Source: Galactobacter valiniphilus
GTDB taxonomy: Bacteria; Actinomycetota; Actinomycetes; Actinomycetales; Micrococcaceae
DNA: 64,000 bases
NCBI RefSeq assembly: GCF_003575975.1
Contig: NZ_QQXK01000005.1
Location: 62,001-126,000, forward strand
Direction: 5' to 3'
The first letter of the stretch is position 1. Each line of letters starts with the position of its first letter. The notes below the pieces were generated by a model. That model was given only the letters and a program-made list of their open reading frames with translations. It searched no databases and was not told the origin of the DNA. Both the position numbers and the translations under genes were made by a program. Positions 51,140 through 60,349 of the stretch are shown here, piece after piece.

Positions 51140-51173
51140 GGGGCACGACGGCGCGTGGGCGCCGTCGTGCCCC
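51140..51173 (+). terminator. Terminator after era
   Basis: A perfect 15-bp stem (51140-51154 with 51159-51173, loop GTGG). The left arm and loop contain GCACGACGGCGCGTGGG, found identically at 62548-62564. Confidence 0.75.
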
Positions 51174-51228
51174 CTCCTCGCGTGAGGCGAGGACCGGGCC
51201 CGCCGCCCCGGACACGGCGACCGTCACA

Positions 51229-51260
51229 TTGACGGGTGTCCGCGCCCGCGGTGGTAGCCT
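51229..51260 (+). promoter_or_regulatory. leuA promoter: TTGACG and TAGCCT
   Basis: A -35-like TTGACG (51229-51234) and a -10-like TAGCCT (51255-51260) stand before the leader ATG, which follows the -10 by seven bases. The 20-base spacer is long; GGTAGC (51253-51258) would give 18. The mRNA would start at the leader peptide start codon. Confidence 0.55.
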
Positions 51261-51267
51261 CACAGGC

Positions 51268-51296
51268 ATGCTGCAGGGCCTCCTTCTTCTTGGTTG

Positions 51297-51324
<28 letters not shown>
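51268..51324 (+). CDS. leuA leader peptide
   Basis: A short frame encoding 18 residues, MLQGLLLLGCRGEVLATY, with six leucines, four of them consecutive (codons CTC CTT CTT CTT). It ends 87 bases before leuA. Its last codons and stop lie inside a hairpin (51297-51307 with 51339-51349). Leucine-rich leader peptides before leuA that sense leucyl-tRNA are known in actinobacteria. The start has no ribosome binding site and fits leaderless initiation. Confidence 0.8.
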
Positions 51325-53154
<1,830 letters not shown>

Positions 53155-53162
53155 GTACCCTT

Positions 53163-53196
53163 CGGGTGGGCGCGCCGCACGCGGCGCGCCCACCCG
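53163..53196 (+). terminator. Hairpin after leuA
   Basis: Arms 53163-53178 and 53181-53196 are perfectly complementary (16 bp, two-base centre), followed by TTCCCTTG. It lies nine bases after the leuA stop and just before recO. Confidence 0.7.
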
Positions 53197-53233
53197 TTCC
53201 CTTGTCCGACGCGCTTTCGAGGAGGCGAGGACC

Positions 53234-53992
53234 ACGCCACGACGTTCAACCGGCTTCAGCGCGAAGTCCTATCGCACCGAGGCGATCGTTCTGCGGCACT
53301 ACAAGCTCGGCGAGGCCGATCGCATCCTCGTGATGCTCAGCCCCGAGCGCGGCCAGATCAGGGCCGTCGCCAAGGGGGTGCGCCGCACCTCCTCGAAGCT
53401 CGGTGCCACCCTGGAGCCGTTCATGCACGTCGACGTCCAGCTCCTGCAGGGCAAGAACCTGCACACCGTGACGCAGGCGCAGTTGCAGCATCCGTACGGC
53501 GACGCGATCGCCGCGAACTACGAGGCGTACACCGCGGCCGCCACCATGGTGGAGACGGCGGAGCGGCTCACGAGCACCGACGTGGACTCCACCGCCGCGC
53601 ACTTCCGCCTCTTGCACGGGGCGTTGGCCATGATCGCCCGCGCGGCCGGGCCGCCCGCCACCATCATGGATTCTTATCTGCTGCGGGCCCTCTCCACGGC
53701 GGGCTGGGCCCCGAGTTTCACCGATTGCGCCCGCTGCGGCGTGCCGGGCCCGCACGAGGCGCTCAACATTCCCCTGGGCGGCAGCGTGTGCCCCACGTGT
53801 CGGCCCGCCGGCTCGCGCAGCCCGCACCCCGACACCGTGCGGTTGCTCGCCGCGCTCCTCACGGGCGATTGGCACACGGTGGCATCGATCGACCCAGCGC
53901 GCGTCGGGGAGGCCGACGCGATCGTGGGAGAATATGTTCAATGGCACCTCGAGCGTGCCCTGAAATCGATTCGCCTCGTCGAGAGAAGCTGA
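53234..53992 (+). CDS. recO: DNA repair protein RecO, apparently starting at ACG
   Basis: RecO loads RecA with RecR in gap repair. The frame encodes the conserved N-terminal OB-fold start [22 protein letters not shown], then [19 protein letters not shown] (core [10 protein letters not shown]), and a C-terminal cysteine set (CARCGVPG ... CPTC). No ATG, GTG or TTG occurs in frame between the leuA stop and GTG 53330, which would remove the conserved first 32 residues. GGAGG at 53221-53225 is eight bases before ACG 53234, so ACG initiation (252 residues) is the best fit; a sequencing error ATG to ACG is the alternative. Confidence 0.85.
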   Translation, partial: TPRRSTGFSAKSYRTEAIVLRHYKLGEADRILVMLSPERGQIRAVAKGVRRTSSKLGATLEPFMHVDVQLLQGKNLHTVTQAQLQHPYGDAIAANYEAYTAAATMVETAERLTSTDVDSTAAHFRLLHGALAMIARAAGPPATIMDSYLLRALSTAGWAPSFTDCARCGVPGPHEALNIPLGGSVCPTCRPAGSRSPHPDTVRLLAALLTGDWHTVASIDPARVGEADAIVGEYVQWHLERALKSIRLVERS

Positions 53993-53997
53993 AGAGC

Positions 53998-54846
53998 GTG
54001 AGCCCCCGCATCGGCCGCCGTCGCCCCGCACCGGACACGGCTCCCCGCGTCGTCGAACACCCGGCTCCGCACCCCAGCGGCGAGCTGGTCCCCGCTTTCC
54101 AGCCCGAGCTGGTCCCCGCCCACGTCGCCGTCGTCATGGACGGCAACGGCCGCTGGGCCAATCAGCGCGGCCTGCCGCGCACCGAGGGGCACCGCGCCGG
54201 CGAGGCGGCCCTGCTCGACGTCGTTGCCGGTGCCATCGAGGCCGGCGTGCGCTACCTCTCCGTCTACGCCTTCTCGACCGAGAACTGGAAGCGTTCGCCC
54301 GACGAGGTGCGTTTCCTCATGGGCTTCTCCCGCGACGTCCTGCGCCGCCAGCGCGATCAGCTCAACGCCTGGGGCGTGCGCGTGCGGTGGTCAGGGCGCG
54401 AGCCGCGCCTGTGGCGCTCCGTCATCGACGAGCTCAAGGAGGCCGAGCGCCTCACGGAGCACAACACGGTCATCGACCTCGTCATGTGCGTCAACTACGG
54501 CGGCCGCGCCGAGATCGTCGACGCCGTGTCCCAGATTGCCGCCGACGTTGCGGCCGGGCGCCTCAAGCCCGGCGGGATCACCGAGCGCACCATCGCGGCG
54601 CGCCTGGACGAACCCGAGGTGCCGGACGTCGACCTCTTCCTGCGCACCTCCGGGGAGCAGCGCACCTCCAACTTCCTGCTGTGGCAATCCGCCTACGCCG
54701 AGTTCGTCTTCCTCGACGAGCTGTGGCCCGACGTCGACCGGCGCACCCTGTGGCGCGCCATCGACGCCTACGCGCGCCGCGACCGACGCTACGGCGGAGC
54801 CATCGACGCCCCCTCGGCCTCGGCCGACGCCCACCCCCCCGCCTGA
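53998..54846 (+). CDS. uppS: Isoprenyl (undecaprenyl-type) diphosphate synthase
   Basis: A cis-prenyltransferase making the polyprenyl carrier for cell-wall synthesis. The 282-residue protein has [24 protein letters not shown] (core VMDGNGRWA), [22 protein letters not shown], and [24 protein letters not shown] (core [11 protein letters not shown]), all conserved. An N-terminal extension of about 45 residues is typical of actinobacteria. GTG 53998 starts five bases after recO; recO-uppS is a conserved pair. Confidence 0.94.
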   Translation: MSPRIGRRRPAPDTAPRVVEHPAPHPSGELVPAFQPELVPAHVAVVMDGNGRWANQRGLPRTEGHRAGEAALLDVVAGAIEAGVRYLSVYAFSTENWKRSPDEVRFLMGFSRDVLRRQRDQLNAWGVRVRWSGREPRLWRSVIDELKEAERLTEHNTVIDLVMCVNYGGRAEIVDAVSQIAADVAAGRLKPGGITERTIAARLDEPEVPDVDLFLRTSGEQRTSNFLLWQSAYAEFVFLDELWPDVDRRTLWRAIDAYARRDRRYGGAIDAPSASADAHPPA

Positions 54847-54885
54847 GTCCAGCCAGCACCCGAGCACGAAAGACGCACCGACGCC

Positions 54886-55944
54886 ATGCGCTTCTACCCG
54901 ACCTTCTTCAAGATCTTCTTCTCCGGCATGCAGGCCGAGCGCGCGCACCACATCGGCTTCTCGATGATTCGCTTCGCCGAGGCCTGCGGTGCCGGCGCGG
55001 TGCTGCGCCGCCTCACGCGCCCCGCCGGCGCGGTCAAGGTCATGGGCTTGGACTTCCCCTCGCCGTTCGGTCTGGCGGCGGGCTTCGACAAGGCGGGGCA
55101 CGGCACCACGGCGCTCACCGAGCTCGGCTTTGGACACATCGAGGTCGGCACCGTCACGGGGCAGGGCCAGCCGGGCAACCCCGCGCCGCGCCTCTTCCGC
55201 CTCGTCGAGGACGCAGCCCTCATCAATCGCATGGGCTTCAACAACCCCGGCGCCGAGGCCGTGGCACCGCGCCTGGCCCAGACCCGCGAACGCCTCGAGA
55301 AGCGCTACCGCGGCGCGACCCGCCCCATCGTGGGCATCAACATCGGCAAGACCAAGCTCGTGGAGCTCGAGGACGCCGTGGAGGACTACCGCCTGAGCGC
55401 CCGCACGCTCGCGCCGTACGCCGACTACCTCGTCGTCAACGTCTCCTCGCCCAACACGCCCGGGCTGCGCCTCCTGCAGGACGTCGAGTCCCTGCGCCCG
55501 CTCCTGACCGCCGTGCGAGAGGAGGCCGACGCCGCCGCCGGCCGCCACGTGCCGCTCGCCGTGAAGATCGCGCCCGACCTCGCCGACGAGGACGTGGATG
55601 CCGTCGCAGCCCTCGCGATCGACCTGGGGCTCGACGGTGTCGTTGCAACCAACACCACGATCTCCCGCGAGGGCCTCGTCACCGATCCCGCCGTCGTGGA
55701 GACCTACGGCGCCGGCGGCCTCTCCGGCGCGCCCGTGAAGGAGCGCTCGCTCGAGGTGCTGCGCCGCCTGCGCGCCCAGCTGCCGCGCGAGATCGCGCTC
55801 ATCGGCGTGGGCGGCGTGAGCTCGCCCAAGGACGTCATCGAGCGCCTCGAGGCCGGCGCCGATCTGGTGCAGGGGTACACGGCGTTCCTGTACGAGGGCC
55901 CGTTCTGGGTCTCCCGCATCAACAAGGCGCTGCGCCGCCGCTGA
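54886..55944 (+). CDS. pyrD: Dihydroorotate dehydrogenase (quinone), class 2
   Basis: PyrD oxidises dihydroorotate to orotate at the membrane, with FMN and quinone. The 352-residue protein has the amphipathic N-terminal membrane-binding helices of class 2 enzymes ([20 protein letters not shown]), then [34 protein letters not shown] (core NRMGFNNPG), [12 protein letters not shown] (catalytic Ser) and [10 protein letters not shown]. It lies outside the pyr operon; no PyrR box is seen in the 39 bases upstream. Confidence 0.95.
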   Translation: MRFYPTFFKIFFSGMQAERAHHIGFSMIRFAEACGAGAVLRRLTRPAGAVKVMGLDFPSPFGLAAGFDKAGHGTTALTELGFGHIEVGTVTGQGQPGNPAPRLFRLVEDAALINRMGFNNPGAEAVAPRLAQTRERLEKRYRGATRPIVGINIGKTKLVELEDAVEDYRLSARTLAPYADYLVVNVSSPNTPGLRLLQDVESLRPLLTAVREEADAAAGRHVPLAVKIAPDLADEDVDAVAALAIDLGLDGVVATNTTISREGLVTDPAVVETYGAGGLSGAPVKERSLEVLRRLRAQLPREIALIGVGGVSSPKDVIERLEAGADLVQGYTAFLYEGPFWVSRINKALRRR

Positions 55945-55956
55945 TCACCCACGCGG

Positions 55957-55987
55957 AAGGGGCATCCACGGATCGTGGGTGCCCCTT
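55957..55987. terminator. Terminator between pyrD and the convergent SRPBCC gene
   Basis: A 14-bp stem with one G-T pair (55957-55970 with 55974-55987), followed by TTCG on the plus strand. It begins 12 bases after pyrD. Confidence 0.7.
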
Positions 55988-55995
55988 TCGCGCGC

Positions 55996-56448
55996 TCAGC
56001 CGCGCCCCTCGGCCTCGGCGAACAGCTCCTCGAACACCGGAGCCAGCGCGTCGTTGACGGCCACAAAATCAACCGAGGCGATCTCGCCTCCGCTCAGGGC
56101 GAGCTCGAGCCGATCGAGGTAGTAGTCCCAGCCCGTGCCGTAGGGGCGCAGTTCGTCGAGGGAATCCATGCGGTGTTCGAAGCGCAGGAGCGTGCCGTCG
56201 GGGTGCGCTGCAAGCGACAGGACAAAGCGCCAGGCACCCATACCGGCGTCGAGTCGCACGTCCCAGCCGCTCGCCTCGGCGCAGGCCTCGACCTCCACGG
56301 GAACCCACGGAGCCTCCGCTCCCTCGGCGGTCATGGCGAAGGCCAGGTCGCCGGCGGACGCGCTACCGCGCAGGGCGCCGATCCAGGGATTCAGCCCGGC
56401 GTCGGTGGAACACGCCGCCCACACGCGCTCGGCGGGGAAGGCGAGCAC
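55996..56448 (-). CDS. SRPBCC (AHSA1-like) protein, probably 5'-frameshifted
   Basis: The open frame encodes 150 residues of a START/Bet v1-like hydrophobic-ligand fold: FPAERVWAACSTDAGLNPWIG at the start, GTLLRFEHRMDSLDELRPYGTGWDYYLDRL later (in part RFEHRMDSLDE, GTGWDYYLDRLE), the usual AHSA1 layout. From GTG 56448 the family's first strand is missing. It continues upstream in the same frame as ALRYER, without a start codon. Shifting one base near the C-run at 56467-56470 joins it to an ATG at 56522 reading MSSSTPRLRSVLTAADGTP. A one-base deletion or sequencing error is likely. Confidence 0.72.
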   Translation of the reverse strand: MLAFPAERVWAACSTDAGLNPWIGALRGSASAGDLAFAMTAEGAEAPWVPVEVEACAEASGWDVRLDAGMGAWRFVLSLAAHPDGTLLRFEHRMDSLDELRPYGTGWDYYLDRLELALSGGEIASVDFVAVNDALAPVFEELFAEAEGRG

Positions 56449-56622
56449 GCGCTCGTAGCGCAGGGCGGGGTCCCGTCGGCGGCGGTGAGCACGGAGCGTA
56501 GCCGGGGAGTGGAAGAGCTCATGCCCTCATCGTGCGGGCCCGCCGCCCGCCCGCGCAAGGCCCGCCGCGTCGTCGTGCGGTGCCCTAGGACCGGCCCACC
56601 CCGCCCCGCCCCGAACACACGA

Positions 56623-56657
56623 AAGGGCCCGCCCGGCGAGACGCCGGGCGGGCCCTT
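56623..56657 (-). terminator. Terminator after the DUF3043 gene
   Basis: A perfect 16-bp stem (56623-56638 with 56642-56657, loop AGA) lies 23 bases past the DUF3043 stop on the minus strand. On that strand it is followed by TCGTGTG, so T-richness is poor. Confidence 0.65.
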
Positions 56658-56679
56658 CATTCGTGCCTGGTGGGGCGAA

Positions 56680-57285
56680 TCAGTCGATCGACTCGCCGCG
56701 CTTGACCTGCGCCTTGGGCTGGCGCATGAAGCGCATCTGCATTGAACGGAAGGTGCCGTACCAGATGACGCCGCGCTCGGGGGCGCCAAACTTGGCGAGG
56801 ATCGCGCGCTTGAGCATGCGCGAGGTGATGAACATGTCGATCGCGACCAGCAGGAAGACGACGTACATGGCGATGGTCGCCACCGCCTGGCCCTGGATGC
56901 CCAGCAGGCCACTGAAGCCGATGGACACGATGAAGAAGACGATCACGATGGGGAAGAACCACTCCGCCAGGCAGGTGCGGCGGTCAACAAAGTTGCGGGC
57001 GAAGCGGCGCTGCGGGCCGCGGTCGCGGGGGAGGAGGTACTGCTCCTGGCCCGTGGCCATGCCGATGCGGATCTTCTCCTGCTCGGCGGCGCGGCGCTGA
57101 CGGTCGTTGACCTTCGCCTGCGCGCGATCGGCGGACACCAGGGGGCGCCGACGCGCGGCGACCTGATCCTTGCGCTTCGGGGTGGGGCCCTTCTTCGCCC
57201 CGGACACCTCGGCGTCCAGGCGCTCCTGGGTCTGCTCCGGGGTCTCCCCGGACGCGGTCTTCTCGCTCTTCTTCAGTCCAAACAC
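56680..57285 (-). CDS. DUF3043 membrane protein
   Basis: A 201-residue actinobacterial protein. The first ~95 residues are highly charged (GPTPKRKDQVAARRRPLV, QAKVNDRQRRAAEQEKIRIG), followed by two membrane helices (FPIVIVFFIVSIGFSGLLG and VATIAMYVVFLLVAIDMFI) and a basic tail ending VKRGESID. Function is unknown; the family is conserved in actinobacteria. GTG 57285 is preceded on the minus strand by TAGACT at six bases and GGAAAG, so a leaderless or very short leader mRNA is likely. Confidence 0.85.
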   Translation of the reverse strand: MFGLKKSEKTASGETPEQTQERLDAEVSGAKKGPTPKRKDQVAARRRPLVSADRAQAKVNDRQRRAAEQEKIRIGMATGQEQYLLPRDRGPQRRFARNFVDRRTCLAEWFFPIVIVFFIVSIGFSGLLGIQGQAVATIAMYVVFLLVAIDMFITSRMLKRAILAKFGAPERGVIWYGTFRSMQMRFMRQPKAQVKRGESID

Positions 57286-57291
57286 CTTTCC

Positions 57292-57297
57292 AGTCTA
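57292..57297 (-). promoter_or_regulatory. -10 of the DUF3043 gene, leaderless layout
   Basis: TAGACT on the minus strand ends six bases before the GTG at 57285. It faces a second leaderless -10 for the divergent dipeptidase. Confidence 0.5.
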
Positions 57298-57356
57298 CCG
57301 GCACGACGCCGTGCGTGCGGCCCGGCGACACCCAGCCTTTCGCGGCGGAGAGGTCC

Positions 57357-57362
57357 TAAGCT
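57357..57362 (+). promoter_or_regulatory. -10 of the dipeptidase gene, leaderless layout
   Basis: TAAGCT ends seven bases before the ATG at 57370. No Shine-Dalgarno precedes this ATG apart from GAGGG within the spacer. Confidence 0.5.
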
Positions 57363-57369
57363 TGAGGGC

Positions 57370-58785
57370 ATGACCGCTTCCACCCCCGGGGCCAGCACCC
57401 CCGTGCCCCAGACCATCATCGAGCAGCTGCGCAGCGCGGTGGCTTCCGGCCACCAGCGCCGCCTCGACGAGCTGACCGAGCTCGTCGCCATCCCGTCCAT
57501 CGCCTGGGAGGGCCTGGACCCGGCCCACGTCGAGAACAGCGCCAAGGCCGTGGCCGATCTGCTGCGCACCGCGGGCCTCGAGGATGTCCAGCTGCTCAAC
57601 GCCCCCACGGAGGAGGGCGGCCAGGGCCGCACCGCCGTGGTGGCCCGCCGCGCCGCCGCCCCCGGCATGCCCACCGTCCTCATGTACGCGCACCACGACG
57701 TGCAGCCGATCGGCGACGAGGCGCTGTGGGACACCCCGCCGTTTGTCGCGACGCGCGTGGGCGATCGCCTCTTCGGCCGCGGCGCCGCCGACGACAAGGC
57801 CGGCATCATGGTCCACGTGGGCGCGTTGCGCGCCATCAGCGAGGTCGCCGCGGCCGAGGGCCTGGGCCTGACGTACTTCATCGAGGGCGAGGAGGAGGCC
57901 GGTTCGCCGTCGTTCCGCAACTTCCTCGAGAAGTATCAGGAGCTGCTGCGCGCCGACGTCATCATCGTGGCCGACTCCGGCAACTGGAAGATCGGCGTTC
58001 CCGCCCTGACCACCTCGCTGCGCGGCATGACGGCCGGCGAGTTTGAGGTGCGCGTGCTCGATCACGCCGTGCACTCCGGCATGTACGGCGGCCCCATTCT
58101 TGACGCCCCCACGTTGGCCGCGCGCCTCGTGGCCACCCTCCACGACGCCGAGGGCAACGTGGCGGTGGAGGGCCTGCTGCAGCGCGAGGTGAGCGAGCTC
58201 GAGTACCCCGAGGACACGCTGCGCGCCGACGCCGGCATCCTGGACGGCGTGCGCCTGGCCGGCACCGGACCGGTTGCCGATCGCCTGTGGAACAAGCCCG
58301 CCATCTCCCTCATCGGCCTCGACGTCACGTCGGTGGCGCTGTCCTCCAACACCATCGCGCCGGTCTGCCGCGGCAAGGTGTCGGTGCGTGTGGCCCCGGG
58401 CCAGTCCGCCGCTGACGCCGCCTGCGCCATGGAGGAGCACTTCGCCAAGCAGGACCTCTTCGGCGCGCAGATCAGCTACCGCACGGTGGAGGCCGGCTCC
58501 AGCTTCAGCACCGATCTGAACGGCACCGCCGCCCAGGCCGAACTGTGGGCGCTTTCCGAGGCGTTCGGCGAGCACGCGGTGCCCATGGGCATCGGCGGCT
58601 CCATCCCCTTCATCGCCGACCTGAAGGAGCTCTTCCCCGAGGCCCAGATCCTGATCACGGGCGTGGAGGATCCCGATTCTCGCGCGCACAGCGCCAACGA
58701 GTCGCTGCACATCGGCGACTTCGACAAGGCCGTCCTCGCAGAGGCGCTCCTGCTGGCCCGCCTGGCCGCCGAGGCGCGCGCCTGA
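57370..58785 (+). CDS. M20 family dipeptidase
   Basis: A 471-residue zinc peptidase of the M20 family (PepV/CNDP-like). Metal-site motifs are MYAHHDVQPIG (His and Asp), GRGAADDKAGIM, YFIEGEEEAGSPS (general base Glu and metal Glu) and a C-terminal ligand in SIPFIADLKELFPEAQIL to AHSANESLHIGDF (His). A dimerisation domain interrupts the catalytic one (HSGMYGGPILDAP). It probably hydrolyses dipeptides in the cytoplasm; the exact substrate cannot be told. Confidence 0.9.
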   Translation: MTASTPGASTPVPQTIIEQLRSAVASGHQRRLDELTELVAIPSIAWEGLDPAHVENSAKAVADLLRTAGLEDVQLLNAPTEEGGQGRTAVVARRAAAPGMPTVLMYAHHDVQPIGDEALWDTPPFVATRVGDRLFGRGAADDKAGIMVHVGALRAISEVAAAEGLGLTYFIEGEEEAGSPSFRNFLEKYQELLRADVIIVADSGNWKIGVPALTTSLRGMTAGEFEVRVLDHAVHSGMYGGPILDAPTLAARLVATLHDAEGNVAVEGLLQREVSELEYPEDTLRADAGILDGVRLAGTGPVADRLWNKPAISLIGLDVTSVALSSNTIAPVCRGKVSVRVAPGQSAADAACAMEEHFAKQDLFGAQISYRTVEAGSSFSTDLNGTAAQAELWALSEAFGEHAVPMGIGGSIPFIADLKELFPEAQILITGVEDPDSRAHSANESLHIGDFDKAVLAEALLLARLAAEARA

Positions 58786-58847
58786 GTCCGATTCCTCAGC
58801 GCCTTCCAGTGCCGCAGGAATCACGGCGCGCTCGCGCGCGTTAGACG

Positions 58848-58853
58848 TAGACT
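58848..58853 (+). promoter_or_regulatory. Promoter -10 (TAGACT) of the Fe-S carrier gene
   Basis: TAGACT lies 73 bases before the ATG at 58927, giving a leader of about 67 bases that contains GAGGAG near its 3' end. Confidence 0.45.
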
Positions 58854-58926
58854 GAAGGTGGAATCTCGGTTCCGGTCGCCCGCGACCAGGACCGGTCTCC
58901 ACGAACCATTGAATGAGGAGCACGCC

Positions 58927-59292
58927 ATGACCACCACCGTTCCCGGTGACACCACGGAGATGCCCGCCCACGAGGTCATCCTGACCGACGGCGCGGCCGA
59001 GAAGGTCCGCAACCTGCTGGTGCAGGAGGGCCGCGAGGACCTGCGCCTGCGCGTGGCCGTGCAGCCCGGCGGCTGCTCGGGTCTCATCTACCAGCTCTAC
59101 TTCGACGAGCGCGTCCTCGACGGCGACGCCGTCAAGGATTACGACGGCGTCGAGGTGATCGTCGATCAGATGTCCGCCCCGTACCTCATGGGTGCCACGG
59201 TGGACTTCGAGGACTCCATCGAGAAGGTCGGTTTCACGATCGACAATCCCAACGCCGGCGGCTCCTGCGCTTGCGGAGACTCCTTCCACTAA
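58927..59292 (+). CDS. erpA: Iron-sulfur cluster insertion/carrier protein (ErpA/A-type)
   Basis: A-type carriers deliver Fe-S clusters to target enzymes. The 121-residue protein has the three conserved cysteines, one in QPGGCSGLIYQLYFD and two in GSCACGDSFH, plus EVIVDQMSAPYLMGATVDFED (core LMGATVDFED). ATG 58927 follows GAATGAGGAG. A standalone copy just upstream of cytochrome oxidase genes is usual in actinobacteria. Confidence 0.92.
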   Translation: MTTTVPGDTTEMPAHEVILTDGAAEKVRNLLVQEGREDLRLRVAVQPGGCSGLIYQLYFDERVLDGDAVKDYDGVEVIVDQMSAPYLMGATVDFEDSIEKVGFTIDNPNAGGSCACGDSFH

Positions 59293-59300
59293 GCACCACC

Positions 59301-59333
59301 CACTGGCGCGCCGTTCCGAACGGCGCGCCAGTG
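59301..59333 (+). terminator. Terminator after the Fe-S carrier gene
   Basis: Arms 59301-59316 and 59318-59333 are perfectly complementary (16 bases around one C). It begins eight bases after the stop. Confidence 0.7.
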
Positions 59334-59356
59334 CCGTCTCATAGGCAGGTTCGGGG

Positions 59357-59379
59357 TATTCTCTACACGAGGTAGAGAA
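59357..59379 (+). promoter_or_regulatory. ctaC promoter with overlapping palindrome
   Basis: TATTCT (59357-59362) is a possible -10. Overlapping it, TTCTCTAC (59359-59366) and GTAGAGAA (59372-59379) form a perfect 8-bp inverted repeat with a five-base spacer, the size of a dimeric repressor or activator site. Transcription would start inside it, about 95 bases before ctaC. Confidence 0.5.
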
Positions 59380-59464
59380 CGCCCTCACGCCTGCGTCCCC
59401 CCGCATGCGTGAGATGCGGGACTCTCCACCCATCATTCGCATCAACGAAGAGGAAGGGCCGTCT

Positions 59465-60343
59465 GTGAGTTCGCAAGACCGGACCAGCGGTCGCCGGAAG
59501 GCCATCCGGTTCGCCGGCTTGGCCGCCGTGGGAGCGCTCGCTCTCGCCGGCTGTACGCCCGAGGCACAGAAGGGCTGGCTGCCCCTCGAAAACCCGGACA
59601 CCACCAACCACACCCGTTCCATCATGGAGCTGTGGAACCACTCGTGGATCGCGTCCCTCGTGATCGGTCTGATCACGTGGGGCCTCGCGCTGTGGTGCAT
59701 CGTGGCGTACCGCCGCCGTAAGGGCGACACCGGCTACCCCCGCCAGCTCAGCTACTCCCTGCCGCTTGAGGTCTTTTACACGGCCGTCCCGCTGGCGCTC
59801 ATCATCACGTTCTTTACGTTCTCGCAGCGTACCGAGCGTGCCATCGAGGAGCCCGTGGACTCCCCGCTCGTCGTCAACGTGTACGGCAAGCAGTGGGCGT
59901 GGGACTTCAACTACGACTACAAGGGCAACAAGCGCTACGAGCAGACGACTCAGGTCCACCAGCCTGGCCTGGTGACCGACGAGTCCAGCATCCCCACGCT
60001 GTACCTGCCCGTGAACGTTCCGGTGAAGTTCGAGCTGAACTCCCGCGACGTCATCCACTCGTTCTGGGTCCCCGCGTTCCTGCAGAAGCTGGACATGATT
60101 CCCGGCCGCACGAACTTCATCTACCTCACCCCGCAGGTTGAGGGCGAGTACGCCGGCAAGTGCGCCGAGCTGTGCGGCGAGTACCACTCCGAGATGCTCT
60201 TCAAGGTGAAGGTCGTCTCCGAGGACGAGTTCAACAAGCAGATCAACGCGCTCCCCGAGGGCGAGGCCGGCGACGACCTGAACCGCAACGGTGTGGTTCC
60301 GACGATCGACGCCACGCTGCCCGCGACCCAGGAAGGGAAGTGA
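59465..60343 (+). CDS. ctaC: Cytochrome c oxidase subunit II
   Basis: CtaC carries the CuA centre that receives electrons from the bc1 complex. The 292-residue lipoprotein has a signal peptide with RRK and lipobox LAGC (Cys 30), two membrane helices (SLVIGLITWGLALWCIVAY; VFYTAVPLALIITFFTF) and a cupredoxin domain with CAELCGEYHSEM (Cys 233, Cys 237, His 241, Met 244). GTG 59465 follows GAGGAAGGG. The lipobox supports this start. It heads ctaC-ctaD-ctaF. Confidence 0.94.
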   Translation: MSSQDRTSGRRKAIRFAGLAAVGALALAGCTPEAQKGWLPLENPDTTNHTRSIMELWNHSWIASLVIGLITWGLALWCIVAYRRRKGDTGYPRQLSYSLPLEVFYTAVPLALIITFFTFSQRTERAIEEPVDSPLVVNVYGKQWAWDFNYDYKGNKRYEQTTQVHQPGLVTDESSIPTLYLPVNVPVKFELNSRDVIHSFWVPAFLQKLDMIPGRTNFIYLTPQVEGEYAGKCAELCGEYHSEMLFKVKVVSEDEFNKQINALPEGEAGDDLNRNGVVPTIDATLPATQEGK

Positions 60344-60349
60344 TCCCTC

